Positions 19,163 to 28,099 of a stretch of 64,000 bases of DNA are shown here, piece by piece. Where the stretch lies: NCBI RefSeq assembly GCF_027627475.1, contig NZ_CP115484.1, positions 1,651,001 to 1,715,000 on the forward strand. The letters run 5' to 3'. Both the position numbers and the translations under genes were made by a program. The DNA is from Paenibacillus sp. SYP-B4298. GTDB taxonomy: Bacteria; Bacillota; Bacilli; Paenibacillales; Paenibacillaceae. Numbering within the stretch: position 1 is the first letter of the stretch; each line of letters begins with the position of its first letter. The notes beneath the pieces are model-generated. The model made no database searches. It had not been told where the DNA came from and saw only the letters and a list, made by a program, of their open reading frames with translations.

Positions 19163-20470
19163 TTGAGTAAAATCGTTGAAATTATTATGCCGCAATTGGC
19201 GGAGTCGCTCGTCTCGGCAACTATTAATCGGTGGTTGAAGCAGCCTGGCGATCAGGTGGACATGTATGAGCCGATCTGTGATTTGCTGACGGATAAGGTG
19301 AACGCCGAGCTTCCATCTACCGTCTCCGGGACGCTCGTCAAAATATTGGTCGGCAATGGAGAAAAGGTGGATGTGGGAACACCCATCTGTCTAATTGAAT
19401 CGACGAACGCGGATGCTGGCTCGGACACGGCCGGGAATGGTCAACAAGACAGTGGTGCGGAGCAAGCTAGTGTCAGTGAAGCTGCTTCATCTGAGGATCG
19501 CAGCATGCGGGGAAGATTCTCTCCGGCTGTGCAGCAGCTCGCTGCGGAGCATCGGATTGATCTGAATCAGGTGGAGGGCACCGGACTTGGGGGGCGAATC
19601 ACCCGCAAGGATGTGCTCGCTTATGTAGCCTCGGGCAAAAAAGACGCAGGTTTAGCACAGCAGACACCTTCAACGGGACCTGATCCGAGACTTGCCGTGC
19701 GCACAAGTGGCCTTCACCTGGCGGAGACGCCCAAAATTCCGCATATCGAGATTGAGCATTCTATACCGGGGCGGGGCGAATATTTCATCGATGTGACGCC
19801 GATGCGCAATAGTATTGCGCGTAATATGCGCCAAAGTGTGTCAGAGATTCCTCACGCGTGGACGATGATTGAGGTGGACGTCACGAATATTGTCGTGCTG
19901 CGCAACAAGCTGAAGGAGGAGTTCCTGAAGCGTGAAGGAGTCAACCTGACCTATCTGGCCTTTTTGATGAAGGCTGTCGTGAATGCAATCAAGGATTTCC
20001 CGATTATGAATTCGGTCTGGGCGGTCGATAAAATTATCGTCAAGCGCGACATCAATATCTCGCTGGCCGTTGGTACTGAGGATTCTGTGCTTACCCCAGT
20101 CATCAAAAACGCCGACCAGAAAAATATTGCCGGCCTCGCGCGGGAAATTGATGAGCTGGCACGTAAAACGAGAGAAGGCAAGCTGACGCTGAGCGACATG
20201 CAGGGAGGCACCTTTACCGTCAACAATACCGGCTCCTTTGGTTCCATTCTGTCTTATCCGATCATTAATTATCCGCAGGCAGCGATTGTAACGTTTGAGT
20301 CGATTGTGAAGCGTCCGGTCGTTATTGATGATATGATCGCGGTGCGTTCGATGGCTAATATTTGTCTCTCGCTGGATCATCGCATTTTGGATGGAGTCAT
20401 CTGCGGCCGTTTCCTCCAGCGTGTGAAGGATAATCTGGAGAGCTATAATTCGGAGACGAAGCTGTACTAG
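19163..20470 (+). CDS. bkdB: Dihydrolipoamide acyltransferase (E2) of the branched-chain complex
   Basis: 435 residues from TTG 19163; an upstream ATG frame closes after five codons. Forms the core of the complex and transfers the acyl group from lipoamide to CoA. Domains in order: lipoyl domain with the lipoylated Lys in LLTDKVNAE (about residue 43), a flexible Ser/Ala/Gly-rich linker, the E1/E3-binding domain (about 115-155; FSPAVQQLAAEHRIDL), and the catalytic domain with the active-site SLDHRILDG. The lipB gene follows with no gap, fitting a shared need for lipoate. Confidence 0.93.
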   Translation: MSKIVEIIMPQLAESLVSATINRWLKQPGDQVDMYEPICDLLTDKVNAELPSTVSGTLVKILVGNGEKVDVGTPICLIESTNADAGSDTAGNGQQDSGAEQASVSEAASSEDRSMRGRFSPAVQQLAAEHRIDLNQVEGTGLGGRITRKDVLAYVASGKKDAGLAQQTPSTGPDPRLAVRTSGLHLAETPKIPHIEIEHSIPGRGEYFIDVTPMRNSIARNMRQSVSEIPHAWTMIEVDVTNIVVLRNKLKEEFLKREGVNLTYLAFLMKAVVNAIKDFPIMNSVWAVDKIIVKRDINISLAVGTEDSVLTPVIKNADQKNIAGLAREIDELARKTREGKLTLSDMQGGTFTVNNTGSFGSILSYPIINYPQAAIVTFESIVKRPVVIDDMIAVRSMANICLSLDHRILDGVICGRFLQRVKDNLESYNSETKLY

Positions 20471-21211
20471 ATGCGCGGTAATCAACACGAAGGGCGGGAG
20501 AATGAGGTGGATAGCGAACGGGCGCTCGATGCGCGATATATGGCAACGGTCGATTATGGCGAGGCCTGGGAGCTACAAAAGGCGATGGTCAAGGAGATTG
20601 ATAACGGGCAGCGCAAGGAGACGCTGCTGCTGCTGGAGCACCCGCCGACGTATACGATTGGCTCGCAGCAGCATCCCGAGCATCTGCTCTTAAGCGAGGA
20701 GGAGCTGAAGCGGCAGGGCATCGCTCTGTATAAAATCGACAGAGGCGGCGATATTACATATCATGGTCCCGGTCAGCTCGTTGGTTACCCCTTGCTGTAC
20801 CTTGATGCTGCAGGTCTTGACCTGCACGGCTACCTGCGCACACTGGAGCAGGTGCTGATTGACTGGCTGGGCGGCTATGGTGTGCAGGGCGGGCGCAAGC
20901 CAGAATATACCGGCGTATGGGTAGGAGATCAGAAGATCGCCGCCATCGGCATCAAATTCAACAAGTGCCGTCATCGCCGCGGCTTTGTGGCAAGCCATGG
21001 GTTTGCGTTAAACCTGAAAGCCGGGATCGCCGCAGAGGGCTTCCGCGGCATCGTCCCTTGCGGTATACAGACCTATGGAGTGACCTCGTTCGCAGATTTG
21101 ACAGGTCAGCCTATGCCGCTGGAGCAGGCGGCTGCGGAGCTGCTGCCCCACTTTTGCCGCCATTTTGGATTTGAGCCAGCGGAGCTTGTCCACACCGTAC
21201 ATCGGACATAA
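20471..21211 (+). CDS. lipB: Octanoyltransferase LipB
   Basis: 246 residues as drawn. Transfers octanoyl from acyl carrier protein to lipoyl domains, the first committed step of lipoate assembly. Seen: RGGDITYHGPGQLVGYP, the catalytic Lys region AAIGIKFNKCRHRRG and the acyl-thioester Cys in GIVPCGIQTYGVT. ATG 20471 abuts the E2 stop but adds about 20 residues before the usual start; GTG 20507 is an alternative. B. subtilis uses LipM/LipL instead, so this route differs. Linkage to E2 suggests it serves the bkd complex. Confidence 0.9.
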   Translation: MRGNQHEGRENEVDSERALDARYMATVDYGEAWELQKAMVKEIDNGQRKETLLLLEHPPTYTIGSQQHPEHLLLSEEELKRQGIALYKIDRGGDITYHGPGQLVGYPLLYLDAAGLDLHGYLRTLEQVLIDWLGGYGVQGGRKPEYTGVWVGDQKIAAIGIKFNKCRHRRGFVASHGFALNLKAGIAAEGFRGIVPCGIQTYGVTSFADLTGQPMPLEQAAAELLPHFCRHFGFEPAELVHTVHRT

Positions 21212-21260
21212 GAACGGTGCTTGCCTGGCAAATGACTGCCTGCAAGCGGTCGCTGTGAGC

Positions 21261-21359
21261 CTAGTAGAAGATTAAGCCAAGACTCATGACAAGTGTAGAT
21301 AGCAGCATGGAGGCAATGATCAGGTAGACCACGATTTTCACCCATTTGTTGTTTTGCAT
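21261..21359 (-). CDS. prli42: Stressosome-associated small membrane protein Prli42
   Basis: A 32-residue protein: basic N terminus (MQNNKWVKIVVYL) and one membrane helix ending GLIFY. The pattern KxxKIVVYLxxxSMLxSTLxMS is that of Prli42, the miniprotein that in Listeria anchors the stressosome to the membrane. AAAGGAG precedes its ATG on the minus strand. It lies convergent with lipB and divergent from the M20 peptidase. No stressosome genes are in the window. Confidence 0.8.
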   Translation of the reverse strand: MQNNKWVKIVVYLIIASMLLSTLVMSLGLIFY

Positions 21360-21436
21360 TGCTGCGGTCTCCTTTCGGTTAAAATAAAGGCGTCGAATAC
21401 TATTGTATACGATGCAGGTGGATGGAGGAAAGTCGG

Positions 21437-22576
21437 ATGATTTCACAATCACGTTTGGTGGAGGAGTTTATGGAGCTTGTCCGCGTCGATAGCGAGACGC
21501 TTCATGAGCAGGAGATATGCCGGGTGTTGAAGGAGAAGTTCAGCAGCCTGGGCTTGCAGGTGGAGGAAGATGATACGACGAAGGTAACAGGACATGGGGC
21601 AGGCAATCTCATTATCAAGCTGGAAGCGAGTGGCGCAGACGCAGCGCCGACCATTTTCTTCACTTCCCATATGGACACCGTAACACCAGGGCGGGGCATC
21701 AAGCCGCAGCTTGATGATGACGGCTATATCCGCAGCGATGGCACGACGATTCTGGGCAGCGACGACAAGGCTGGCATTGCCGCTATGCTGGAGGCGATCC
21801 GGGTCATTCAGGAGCAGAAGCTGACGCATGGGCCGGTGCAGTTCATCATTACTGTGGGCGAGGAGGCCGGTCTGAACGGCGCCCGGGCGCTCGACCCTCA
21901 GAAACTGGAGGCTGTGTATGGCTATGCGCTCGATTCGAATGGCAAGATTGGCGATATTGCGGTCGCAGCGCCAACTCAGGCCAAAATTACGATGCAGGTT
22001 ATCGGGAAGTCCGCTCATGCCGGAGTGAATCCCGAGGATGGGATCAGCGCCATCCAGGTAGCCGCCAAAGCTATCTCGCGCATGTCGCTCGGCAGAATCG
22101 ACAAGGAGACGACGGCCAATATCGGACGGTTCGAAGGCGGCGGGGCAACGAATATTGTCTGTGATCATGTTCGCCTGGATGCAGAGGCGCGCAGCATCGT
22201 ACAGGAAAAGCTGGATAAGCAGATCGAATCGATGAAGCAGGCGCTGGAGAGCGCTGCGAGCGACTATGGCGCACAATCAGTGTTCGAGAGCGAGATCATC
22301 TATCCGGCGTTCAGCTTCTCAGATGGCGACGAGGTTGTTGAGCTGGCGAAAAAAGCGATTGCGCAAATTGGAGAGACTCCGCGGCTATTCCCTTCTGGCG
22401 GCGGCAGCGACGCCAACATTTTTAATGGCTTTGGCGTGCCGACAGTGAATCTGGCTGTAGGCTATGAGCATATCCATACGACGAAGGAACAGATCAAGGC
22501 AGAGGATCTGGCGAAGACGGCTAGGCTTGTCGTGGAGCTGATCGTGGAGGCTGGGCGCTCAACCCGCCAGCCGTAG
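21437..22576 (+). CDS. M20 family peptidase (PepT/YqjE-like)
   Basis: 379 residues from ATG 21437, with GGAGG (21424-21428) 8 bases upstream. A zinc aminopeptidase of the tripeptidase-T-like branch. Seen: metal-binding SHMDTVTPGRG, GSDDKAGIAAMLEA and the catalytic TVGEEAGLNGA, a dimerisation domain (about 185-290) and a final ligand His in VGYEHIHTTKEQI. The exact peptide substrate cannot be told from sequence. A terminator follows before recA. Confidence 0.88.
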   Translation: MISQSRLVEEFMELVRVDSETLHEQEICRVLKEKFSSLGLQVEEDDTTKVTGHGAGNLIIKLEASGADAAPTIFFTSHMDTVTPGRGIKPQLDDDGYIRSDGTTILGSDDKAGIAAMLEAIRVIQEQKLTHGPVQFIITVGEEAGLNGARALDPQKLEAVYGYALDSNGKIGDIAVAAPTQAKITMQVIGKSAHAGVNPEDGISAIQVAAKAISRMSLGRIDKETTANIGRFEGGGATNIVCDHVRLDAEARSIVQEKLDKQIESMKQALESAASDYGAQSVFESEIIYPAFSFSDGDEVVELAKKAIAQIGETPRLFPSGGGSDANIFNGFGVPTVNLAVGYEHIHTTKEQIKAEDLAKTARLVVELIVEAGRSTRQP

Positions 22577-22700
22577 ACGTCAGAAGACATGCTAGGCAGG
22601 AGCATAGCAACAGCTAATTGACTGCTATCAGCGGATAGGCTCAGAGCCTCTGGCGCCATGCAGCCTGTGGCAATGAGAACATAGAGAATGCTTTTGCGGA

Positions 22701-22745
22701 AGAACCGCAGTGAATGGCGCAAGCGCCTTAGCTGTGGTTCTTTTC
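22701..22745 (+). terminator. Terminator between the M20 peptidase and recA
   Basis: AGAACCGCAG (22701-22710) pairs with CTGTGGTTCT (22732-22741), one wobble, followed by TTTT. An inner GGCGCAAGCGCC can form a second small hairpin. Confidence 0.75.
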
Positions 22746-22788
22746 GCTGCCGTCTGCTGCGGCGAATTCATGCCCGCCACAAAAAAAA

Positions 22789-22802
22789 CGAATGTATGTT
22801 CG
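22789..22802 (+). promoter_or_regulatory. LexA (DinR) box of recA
   Basis: CGAATGTATGTTCG, 12 of 14 positions matching the Gram-positive SOS box CGAACATATGTTCG. It sits just upstream of the recA -35, consistent with repression by LexA. Confidence 0.8.
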
Positions 22803-22811
22803 AAAAAAAGC

Positions 22812-22840
22812 TTGGCAAAGGGACGCAAACAAGGTAAAAT
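22812..22840 (+). promoter_or_regulatory. Sigma-A promoter of recA
   Basis: TTGGCA (22812-22817), 17 bases, TAAAAT (22835-22840), 10 bases downstream of the LexA box. Confidence 0.78.
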
Positions 22841-22871
22841 TAAATTATAAACAGTGAAGGATGTGAGTTGC

Positions 22872-23930
22872 TTGTCAGATCGTCGCGCAGCGCTTGAGAT
22901 GGCATTACGCCAGATAGAGAAACAATTCGGTAAAGGCTCCATTATGAAGCTCGGTGAGAATGCAGGCATGCAAGTGGAGACCGTCCCTAGCGGTTCGCTT
23001 GCTCTTGATATTGCACTTGGAATCGGCGGGTATCCTCGCGGCCGAATTATCGAAGTGTACGGACCGGAGTCTTCCGGTAAGACAACGGTGGCTTTGCATG
23101 CGATTGCTGAGGTTCAGCGTATTGGCGGACAGGCTGCCTTTATCGATGCCGAGCACGCCCTTGATCCGCTCTATGCGAGCAAGCTGGGCATTAACATTGA
23201 CGAACTGCTGCTATCGCAGCCAGACACCGGAGAACAGGCGCTTGAGATCGCCGAGGCGCTGGTACGCAGCGGTGCAGTTGATATTATCGTTATTGACTCC
23301 GTAGCGGCGCTCGTACCGAAAGCGGAGATTGAGGGTGAGATGGGGGATTCCCATGTAGGCTTGCAGGCTCGCTTGATGTCGCAGGCGCTGCGCAAGCTGT
23401 CCGGCGCAATCAACAAGTCGAAGACGATTGCGATCTTCATTAACCAGTTGCGGGAGAAGGTCGGCGTTATGTTCGGCAATCCGGAGACAACGCCGGGCGG
23501 ACGGGCCTTGAAGTTCTACTCCAGCGTCCGGCTGGATGTGCGCCGCATAGAGACGCTGAAGCAAGGGAATGACATGGTCGGCAACCGTACCCGAATTAAG
23601 GTCGTCAAGAACAAGGTGGCGCCTCCATTCAAGCAAGCGGAGATCGACATTATGTATGGCGAGGGCATCTCGCGCGAAGGCAGCCTCATCGATATTGGCA
23701 CCGAGATGGATATTGTCCAGAAGAGCGGCGCATGGTTTTCCTACAGTGGCGAGCGCCTTGGGCAAGGACGCGAGAATGCGAAGCAATATTTGAAGGATCA
23801 TCCTGAAGTAGCGGCGACGATCGAGCGTGAGGTTCGGAATGCGAGCAGCCTAGCTGCCGCGGCGGTTCCAGCAGACAAGCTGGGAGGCAATACGGAGGAT
23901 GAGGACGAGGAAGATCTGGCATTTGAATAG
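22872..23930 (+). CDS. recA: Recombinase RecA
   Basis: 352 residues starting at TTG 22872, which gives the standard N terminus [20 protein letters not shown] and has AAGGATG upstream; in-frame GTGs at 22854 and 22863 are less likely. Seen: Walker [14 protein letters not shown], Walker [11 protein letters not shown], the L2 loop region [22 protein letters not shown] and an acidic C-terminal tail ([11 protein letters not shown]). Catalyses strand exchange and LexA cleavage. LexA box and promoter are visible, and recX follows after a terminator. Confidence 0.98.
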   Translation: MSDRRAALEMALRQIEKQFGKGSIMKLGENAGMQVETVPSGSLALDIALGIGGYPRGRIIEVYGPESSGKTTVALHAIAEVQRIGGQAAFIDAEHALDPLYASKLGINIDELLLSQPDTGEQALEIAEALVRSGAVDIIVIDSVAALVPKAEIEGEMGDSHVGLQARLMSQALRKLSGAINKSKTIAIFINQLREKVGVMFGNPETTPGGRALKFYSSVRLDVRRIETLKQGNDMVGNRTRIKVVKNKVAPPFKQAEIDIMYGEGISREGSLIDIGTEMDIVQKSGAWFSYSGERLGQGRENAKQYLKDHPEVAATIEREVRNASSLAAAAVPADKLGGNTEDEDEEDLAFE

Positions 23931-23984
23931 GATATAGCATCATAAGCGCATTGTGCCCTGTGGCATTGCATGCGTTAGGCTGGG

Positions 23985-24012
23985 AAAGCACCTGCGGAGC
24001 AAGGTGCTTTTT
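23985..24012 (+). terminator. Terminator between recA and recX
   Basis: AAAGCACCT (23985-23993) and AGGTGCTTT pair across an 8-base loop, ending in a T-run. Partial read-through would supply recX at a lower level than recA. Confidence 0.8.
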
Positions 24013-24045
24013 CCGCGTTAGAGCTATGGAAAGGGATGAGGCAGT

Positions 24046-24753
24046 ATGAGACAGGACGGGGAAGGTGAGCAGCCGCTCTATCTCATTGTCAGCGTGCGGA
24101 GGGACAAACAGCGCAAAGGGCGCTATCTGCTCTACACGGCCGGCAGAGAGGAGCCATTGCTCTCGGTGCATGAGGATATTCTGGTGCAATATAAGCTGCT
24201 CAAGGGAGTGGAGGTCACTCAGGCGGAGCTTGAGGACATTATCCGCACAGACAGCAGGCAGACGGCCTATGCGATGGCAATCGCTTATCTTGGGGTAAAG
24301 CCGCGTACTCGGAAGGAGATCGAGCGATACCTGAAGCGCAAGGAGCTGGATGCTGAGCTGATTGAGCAGGTGGCTGACCGGCTGGAGCAAGAGCGCATCA
24401 TCGACGACAGGGAGTATGCCCGCATGTATGCTAGCCAGCGACTGCGCAATCATGCCAAGGGGAGGCTGGCGATCCGTCAGGAGCTGCAGCAGCGGGGAGT
24501 GTCCAAGCAGGCTGCAGAGCAGGCCACATCAGAACTGGATGAGGAGACGGAGCTGGCGGCGGCGCTGCGCGCTGCTGAGCGCAAATGGCCCTACATTAAA
24601 GGAGAGTATCGAGATCGCAAGCGCAAGCTGACGATGTTTCTGATGCGCAAAGGCTATCCGTCAGATGTTGTGCGGCTAGCCTTGAAGACGGCAGCGGTCG
24701 AGGCGGATGAATCGGAGCTGTGTGACGAGGATGGGGTAACGCTTGACAATTGA
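24046..24753 (+). CDS. recX: Regulatory protein RecX
   Basis: 235 residues. Binds RecA filaments and modulates recombination. Seen: a non-conserved N-terminal extension (about 1-65), then three-helix repeats typical of RecX: YLGVKPRTRKEIERYLKRK, RIIDDREYARMYASQRL, and KRKLTMFLMRKGYPSDVVR. GGGATGAGG lies upstream. The 3' end contains the -35 of the rny promoter. Confidence 0.9.
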   Translation: MRQDGEGEQPLYLIVSVRRDKQRKGRYLLYTAGREEPLLSVHEDILVQYKLLKGVEVTQAELEDIIRTDSRQTAYAMAIAYLGVKPRTRKEIERYLKRKELDAELIEQVADRLEQERIIDDREYARMYASQRLRNHAKGRLAIRQELQQRGVSKQAAEQATSELDEETELAAALRAAERKWPYIKGEYRDRKRKLTMFLMRKGYPSDVVRLALKTAAVEADESELCDEDGVTLDN

Positions 24754-24772
24754 ATTTAGCAACAGATAAAAT
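24743..24772 (+). promoter_or_regulatory. Sigma-A promoter of rny
   Basis: A perfect TTGACA (24743-24748), an 18-base spacer and TAAAAT (24767-24772). The -35 lies within the last codons of recX; the leader would be about 165 bases. Confidence 0.72.
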
Positions 24773-24943
24773 AAACATGTATTCCTTTCTTATTTGAATC
24801 AGTTTTCCTTCCAAAAATTGATTTAAATGGAACATTTCGTCAATACCTAATGTATGCGATGAACGGTTTGAAAGCCGGCTTTGAAAACCCAATAACATCC
24901 CAAGCGCGGTTGCCTTGGTGAATGCAACGAGGAGGTGAGAAAG

Positions 24944-26488
24944 ATGGGAGATGTCTGGATCACGATCGTTCTCGTTGTTGGCGCGATATTCTTAGGGGTT
25001 GCGATTGGTTATTTTATTCGAAAGTCGATTGCCGAGGCCAAGATTTCAAGCGCGGAGCAGGCCGCTGTTCAAATCGTTGAGAATGCGAAGAAGGAAGCGG
25101 AAGCGCAAAAGAAAGAAACGGTGCTCGAAGCAAAAGACGAAGTCCACAAACTCCGGTCCGAAGCTGAAAAAGACATTCGTGAGCGTCGTAATGAAATACA
25201 ACGTTTGGAAAGACGACTGTTGCAGAAAGAGGAGTCGCTGGATAAGAAGATAGAAGCGCTGGAACGCAAGGAAGAACAAGTTGCCAACAAAGAGAAACGG
25301 ATCGAAGAAACCCAGGAACAGATTGACTCGATTTGCAAGCAGCAAATTACCGAGTTAGAGCGTATCTCCAGCCTAACGATGGAGGATGCGAAGCAGTTGA
25401 TCCTCTCTAATGTAGAGCAAGAGGTACGTCATGAAACAGCGCAAATGATTAAGGAAATGGAACAGCAAGCCAAAGAGGAAGGCGATAAGAAAGCAAGAAA
25501 TATTATCTCCTTGGCTATTCAGCGTTGCGCTGCTGACCATGTTGCGGAGACGACCGTATCCGTCGTTTCTCTGCCGAATGAGGAAATGAAGGGTCGGATT
25601 ATCGGCCGTGAAGGACGTAATATCCGTGCTCTGGAAACATTGACCGGTATCGATCTCATTATTGACGATACGCCGGAAGCGGTCATCTTGTCCGGTTTTG
25701 ATCCGATCCGCAGGGAGATTGCCCGCACGTCGCTTGAGAAGCTGGTTGCTGACGGACGCATCCATCCAGCTCGCATCGAGGAGATGGTGGACAAGTCCCG
25801 CCGTGAGGTAGACGAGCGCATCCGTGAGTATGGCGAGCAGGCTACCTTTGAAGTTGGCGTGCATGGACTTCATCCTGATCTGATCAAAATACTTGGACGC
25901 TTGAAATATCGTACAAGCTACGGTCAAAATGTGTTGAAGCACTCCATGGAAGTGGCCTATCTGACAGGCCTGATGGCTGCTGAGCTGGGCGAGGATGTCA
26001 CGCTGGCCAGACGTGCCGGCTTGATGCATGACATCGGCAAAGCACTGGATCATGAGGTTGAGGGCTCACACGTCGAGATTGGCGTCGAGCTGGCGAAGAA
26101 GTATAAGGAGCATCCGGTTGTCATTAACAGCATTGCATCTCACCACGGCGACTGTGAAGCGACATCTGTCATTGCAATGCTCGTAGGTGCGGCAGATGCA
26201 TTATCTGCAGCCCGTCCGGGAGCAAGACGTGAAACGCTGGAAACGTACATCAAACGACTAGAGAAGCTGGAAGCAATTTCGGAGTCCTTTGATGGTGTGG
26301 AGAAGTCTTATGCGATTCAAGCAGGTCGCGAGGTGCGCGTAATGGTGCAGCCTGAAAAGATTGATGATACGGAAGCCTTCCGACTCGCTCGGGATATTAC
26401 CAAAAAAATCGAAGGCGAGCTGGATTATCCGGGTCACATCAAGGTTACAGTCATTCGCGAGACGCGAGCGGTTGAATACGCCAAATAG
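24944..26488 (+). CDS. rny: Ribonuclease Y
   Basis: 514 residues from ATG 24944 (GGAGG at 24931-24935, 8 bases upstream). Membrane-anchored endoribonuclease that starts mRNA decay. Domains in order: N-terminal membrane helix (about 3-25), long Glu/Lys-rich coiled coil (25-195), KH domain with [15 protein letters not shown], and an HD domain whose metal motif is [12 protein letters not shown], with SHHGD further on. ymdB follows, as in Bacillus, where the RNase Y and YmdB genes are functionally linked. Confidence 0.97.
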   Translation: MGDVWITIVLVVGAIFLGVAIGYFIRKSIAEAKISSAEQAAVQIVENAKKEAEAQKKETVLEAKDEVHKLRSEAEKDIRERRNEIQRLERRLLQKEESLDKKIEALERKEEQVANKEKRIEETQEQIDSICKQQITELERISSLTMEDAKQLILSNVEQEVRHETAQMIKEMEQQAKEEGDKKARNIISLAIQRCAADHVAETTVSVVSLPNEEMKGRIIGREGRNIRALETLTGIDLIIDDTPEAVILSGFDPIRREIARTSLEKLVADGRIHPARIEEMVDKSRREVDERIREYGEQATFEVGVHGLHPDLIKILGRLKYRTSYGQNVLKHSMEVAYLTGLMAAELGEDVTLARRAGLMHDIGKALDHEVEGSHVEIGVELAKKYKEHPVVINSIASHHGDCEATSVIAMLVGAADALSAARPGARRETLETYIKRLEKLEAISESFDGVEKSYAIQAGREVRVMVQPEKIDDTEAFRLARDITKKIEGELDYPGHIKVTVIRETRAVEYAK

Positions 26489-26633
26489 TGAACATGCTGA
26501 CATCCTGTGCGCAGGCAATGTCATTTCATCAAGATAGAAGCGGCAGACGGCTGGTGAAGCGTCCGCCGCTTGCTGCTAAAAACGCTAGATTGAATCGGTA
26601 GAACAGTGAGTTCCCAACTATAGTTGCGAATGC

Positions 26634-26663
26634 AAGTGGCTGATCTGGAATCAGCCACTTTTT
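26634..26663 (+). terminator. Terminator between rny and ymdB
   Basis: AAGTGGCTGAT (26634-26644) pairs perfectly with ATCAGCCACTT (26650-26660) across 5 bases, with TTT after. A second GC-rich inverted repeat (26539-26568) precedes it. Confidence 0.85.
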
Positions 26664-26730
26664 CCTACTGCGGGACATGAAGCTAACCGCTCTTTAGCAT
26701 CCCAGGATTGAAGAGAAAGAAGGTAAATAA

Positions 26731-27525
26731 GTGAAGGTTTTGTTTATTGGTGATATCGTTGGAAGCGTAGGTCGCCAAGCGGTCAAGCGGGTACTGCCGG
26801 CGCTTAAGTCAAAATATAATCCCGATATTATTATCGCGAATGGGGAGAATGCAGCCGCAGGCAAAGGGATTACAGGGGCGATTGCCCGTGATTTTTTTAG
26901 CTGGGGAATTCATGGTTTGACGATGGGGAACCATACATGGGATAACCGGGATATTTTCGAATGGATCGATGACGAGCCAAGGCTCATTCGTCCGGCGAAT
27001 TTTTCGCCTGCTGCTCCTGGGATCGGGTATACGGTAATTCGTGCCAATGGCAAGGAATTGGGCATCGTCAATCTGCAAGGTCGTACCTTCTTGCCCCCGA
27101 TTGATTGTCCGTTCCGCGCGGCGGATGATATATTGGACGAGCTGAGAACAAAAACAAAGCATATTCTGGTCGATTTTCATGCGGAGGCCACCTCCGAGAA
27201 GATTGCAATGGGCTGGTATCTGGATGGCCGAGCATCCATCGTGGTGGGCACCCATACGCATGTTCAGACTAATGATGATACGATTTTGCCGCAGGGGACT
27301 GCTTATTTGACCGATGTGGGGATGGTCGGCTCTCGTGAGGGCGTGCTTGGCATGGAACGCAAGTCAATCGAGCATCGTTTTCTAACCCAGCTCCCCGTGC
27401 GTATCGTTGCGGATGAAGGCCATTGGCATTTTCATGCTGTTGTTGCCGATCTGGATGATGCGACTGGGCGCGCCAAGTCCTTTCACAAAATTCGCTGGGT
27501 TGAAGAGGATCTGCTGATGCTGTAG
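26731..27525 (+). CDS. ymdB: YmdB/TIGR00282 metallophosphoesterase
   Basis: 264 residues from GTG 26731. Di-metal phosphoesterase; the Bacillus homologue hydrolyses 2',3'-cyclic nucleotides and affects biofilm and pellicle programmes. Seen: the metal ligands in FIGDIVGSVGRQ, NGENAAAGKGIT, MGNHTWDN, VDFHAEATSEK and GTHTHVQTND. Length is typical. It sits between rny and spoVS as in other Bacillales. Confidence 0.95.
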   Translation: MKVLFIGDIVGSVGRQAVKRVLPALKSKYNPDIIIANGENAAAGKGITGAIARDFFSWGIHGLTMGNHTWDNRDIFEWIDDEPRLIRPANFSPAAPGIGYTVIRANGKELGIVNLQGRTFLPPIDCPFRAADDILDELRTKTKHILVDFHAEATSEKIAMGWYLDGRASIVVGTHTHVQTNDDTILPQGTAYLTDVGMVGSREGVLGMERKSIEHRFLTQLPVRIVADEGHWHFHAVVADLDDATGRAKSFHKIRWVEEDLLML

Positions 27526-27662
27526 AGCAGGGACAGCGCGGCTAAGACGTCGTCATAGGATTGTCTGATACCGGCAGATAAATGGGGGAAATCATGCTGC
27601 CGGTTTCACCTCATTTGAATTTTCTCATAATTCAGAACAGTTCGAAAGATAGCGCCTAAAAA

Positions 27663-27691
27663 GAAGGAATTTTTCCTCCTCTCTCGAATAC
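27663..27691 (+). promoter_or_regulatory. Sigma-H promoter of spoVS
   Basis: GAAGGAATT (27663-27671), 11 bases, then CTCGAATAC (27683-27691), matching the core of RnAGGAwWW and RnnGAATww. spoVS of B. subtilis is a known sigma-H gene. Confidence 0.75.
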
Positions 27692-27738
27692 AAATGAAGT
27701 AGTGGAATTCATTCATCATTCCCGAGGAGGTACTTTTC

Positions 27739-27999
27739 ATGGAAGTATTAAAAGTTTCAGCAAAGTCCAATCCAAATTCTGTTGCTGGTGCGTTGGCTGG
27801 CGTATTACGCGAGCGTGGCGCGGCTGAATTGCAGGCAATCGGGGCTGGTGCATTGAATCAAGCGATTAAGGCAGTGGCCATTGCCCGGGGGTTTGTTGCT
27901 CCGAGTGGGGTAGATCTAATTTGTATTCCGGCATTCACGGACATCGTGATCGACGGAGAAGACCGGACGGCAATCAAGCTGATTGTTGAACCCAGATAA
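27739..27999 (+). CDS. spoVS: Stage V sporulation protein S
   Basis: 86 residues, the standard length of this highly conserved Alba-like protein (MEVLKVSAKSNPNSVAGALA; GAGALNQAIKAVAIARG). Needed for normal progress of sporulation and coat assembly. GAGGAGG precedes ATG 27739, a sigma-H promoter lies about 50 bases upstream and a strong terminator follows, so it is a single-gene unit. Confidence 0.98.
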   Translation: MEVLKVSAKSNPNSVAGALAGVLRERGAAELQAIGAGALNQAIKAVAIARGFVAPSGVDLICIPAFTDIVIDGEDRTAIKLIVEPR

Positions 28000-28045
28000 T
28001 GACTGGCGGCTGCTGACTATGGCAGTGCATATTGCAAAAATGAAG

Positions 28046-28075
28046 CCTGTTTACATATGTAGACAGGTTTTTTTT
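28046..28075 (+). terminator. Terminator after spoVS
   Basis: CCTGTTTACA (28046-28055) pairs with TGTAGACAGG (28058-28067), one wobble, followed by eight T. Confidence 0.9.
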
Positions 28076-28099
28076 GATGTGATGAAGGAGGAGAGCTTC

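Noticed and set aside
27983..28099. Longer N terminus for the M19 dipeptidase
   Set aside because: It would translate through the spoVS stop and terminator hairpin; ATG 28100 has a strong ribosome site and the family start.
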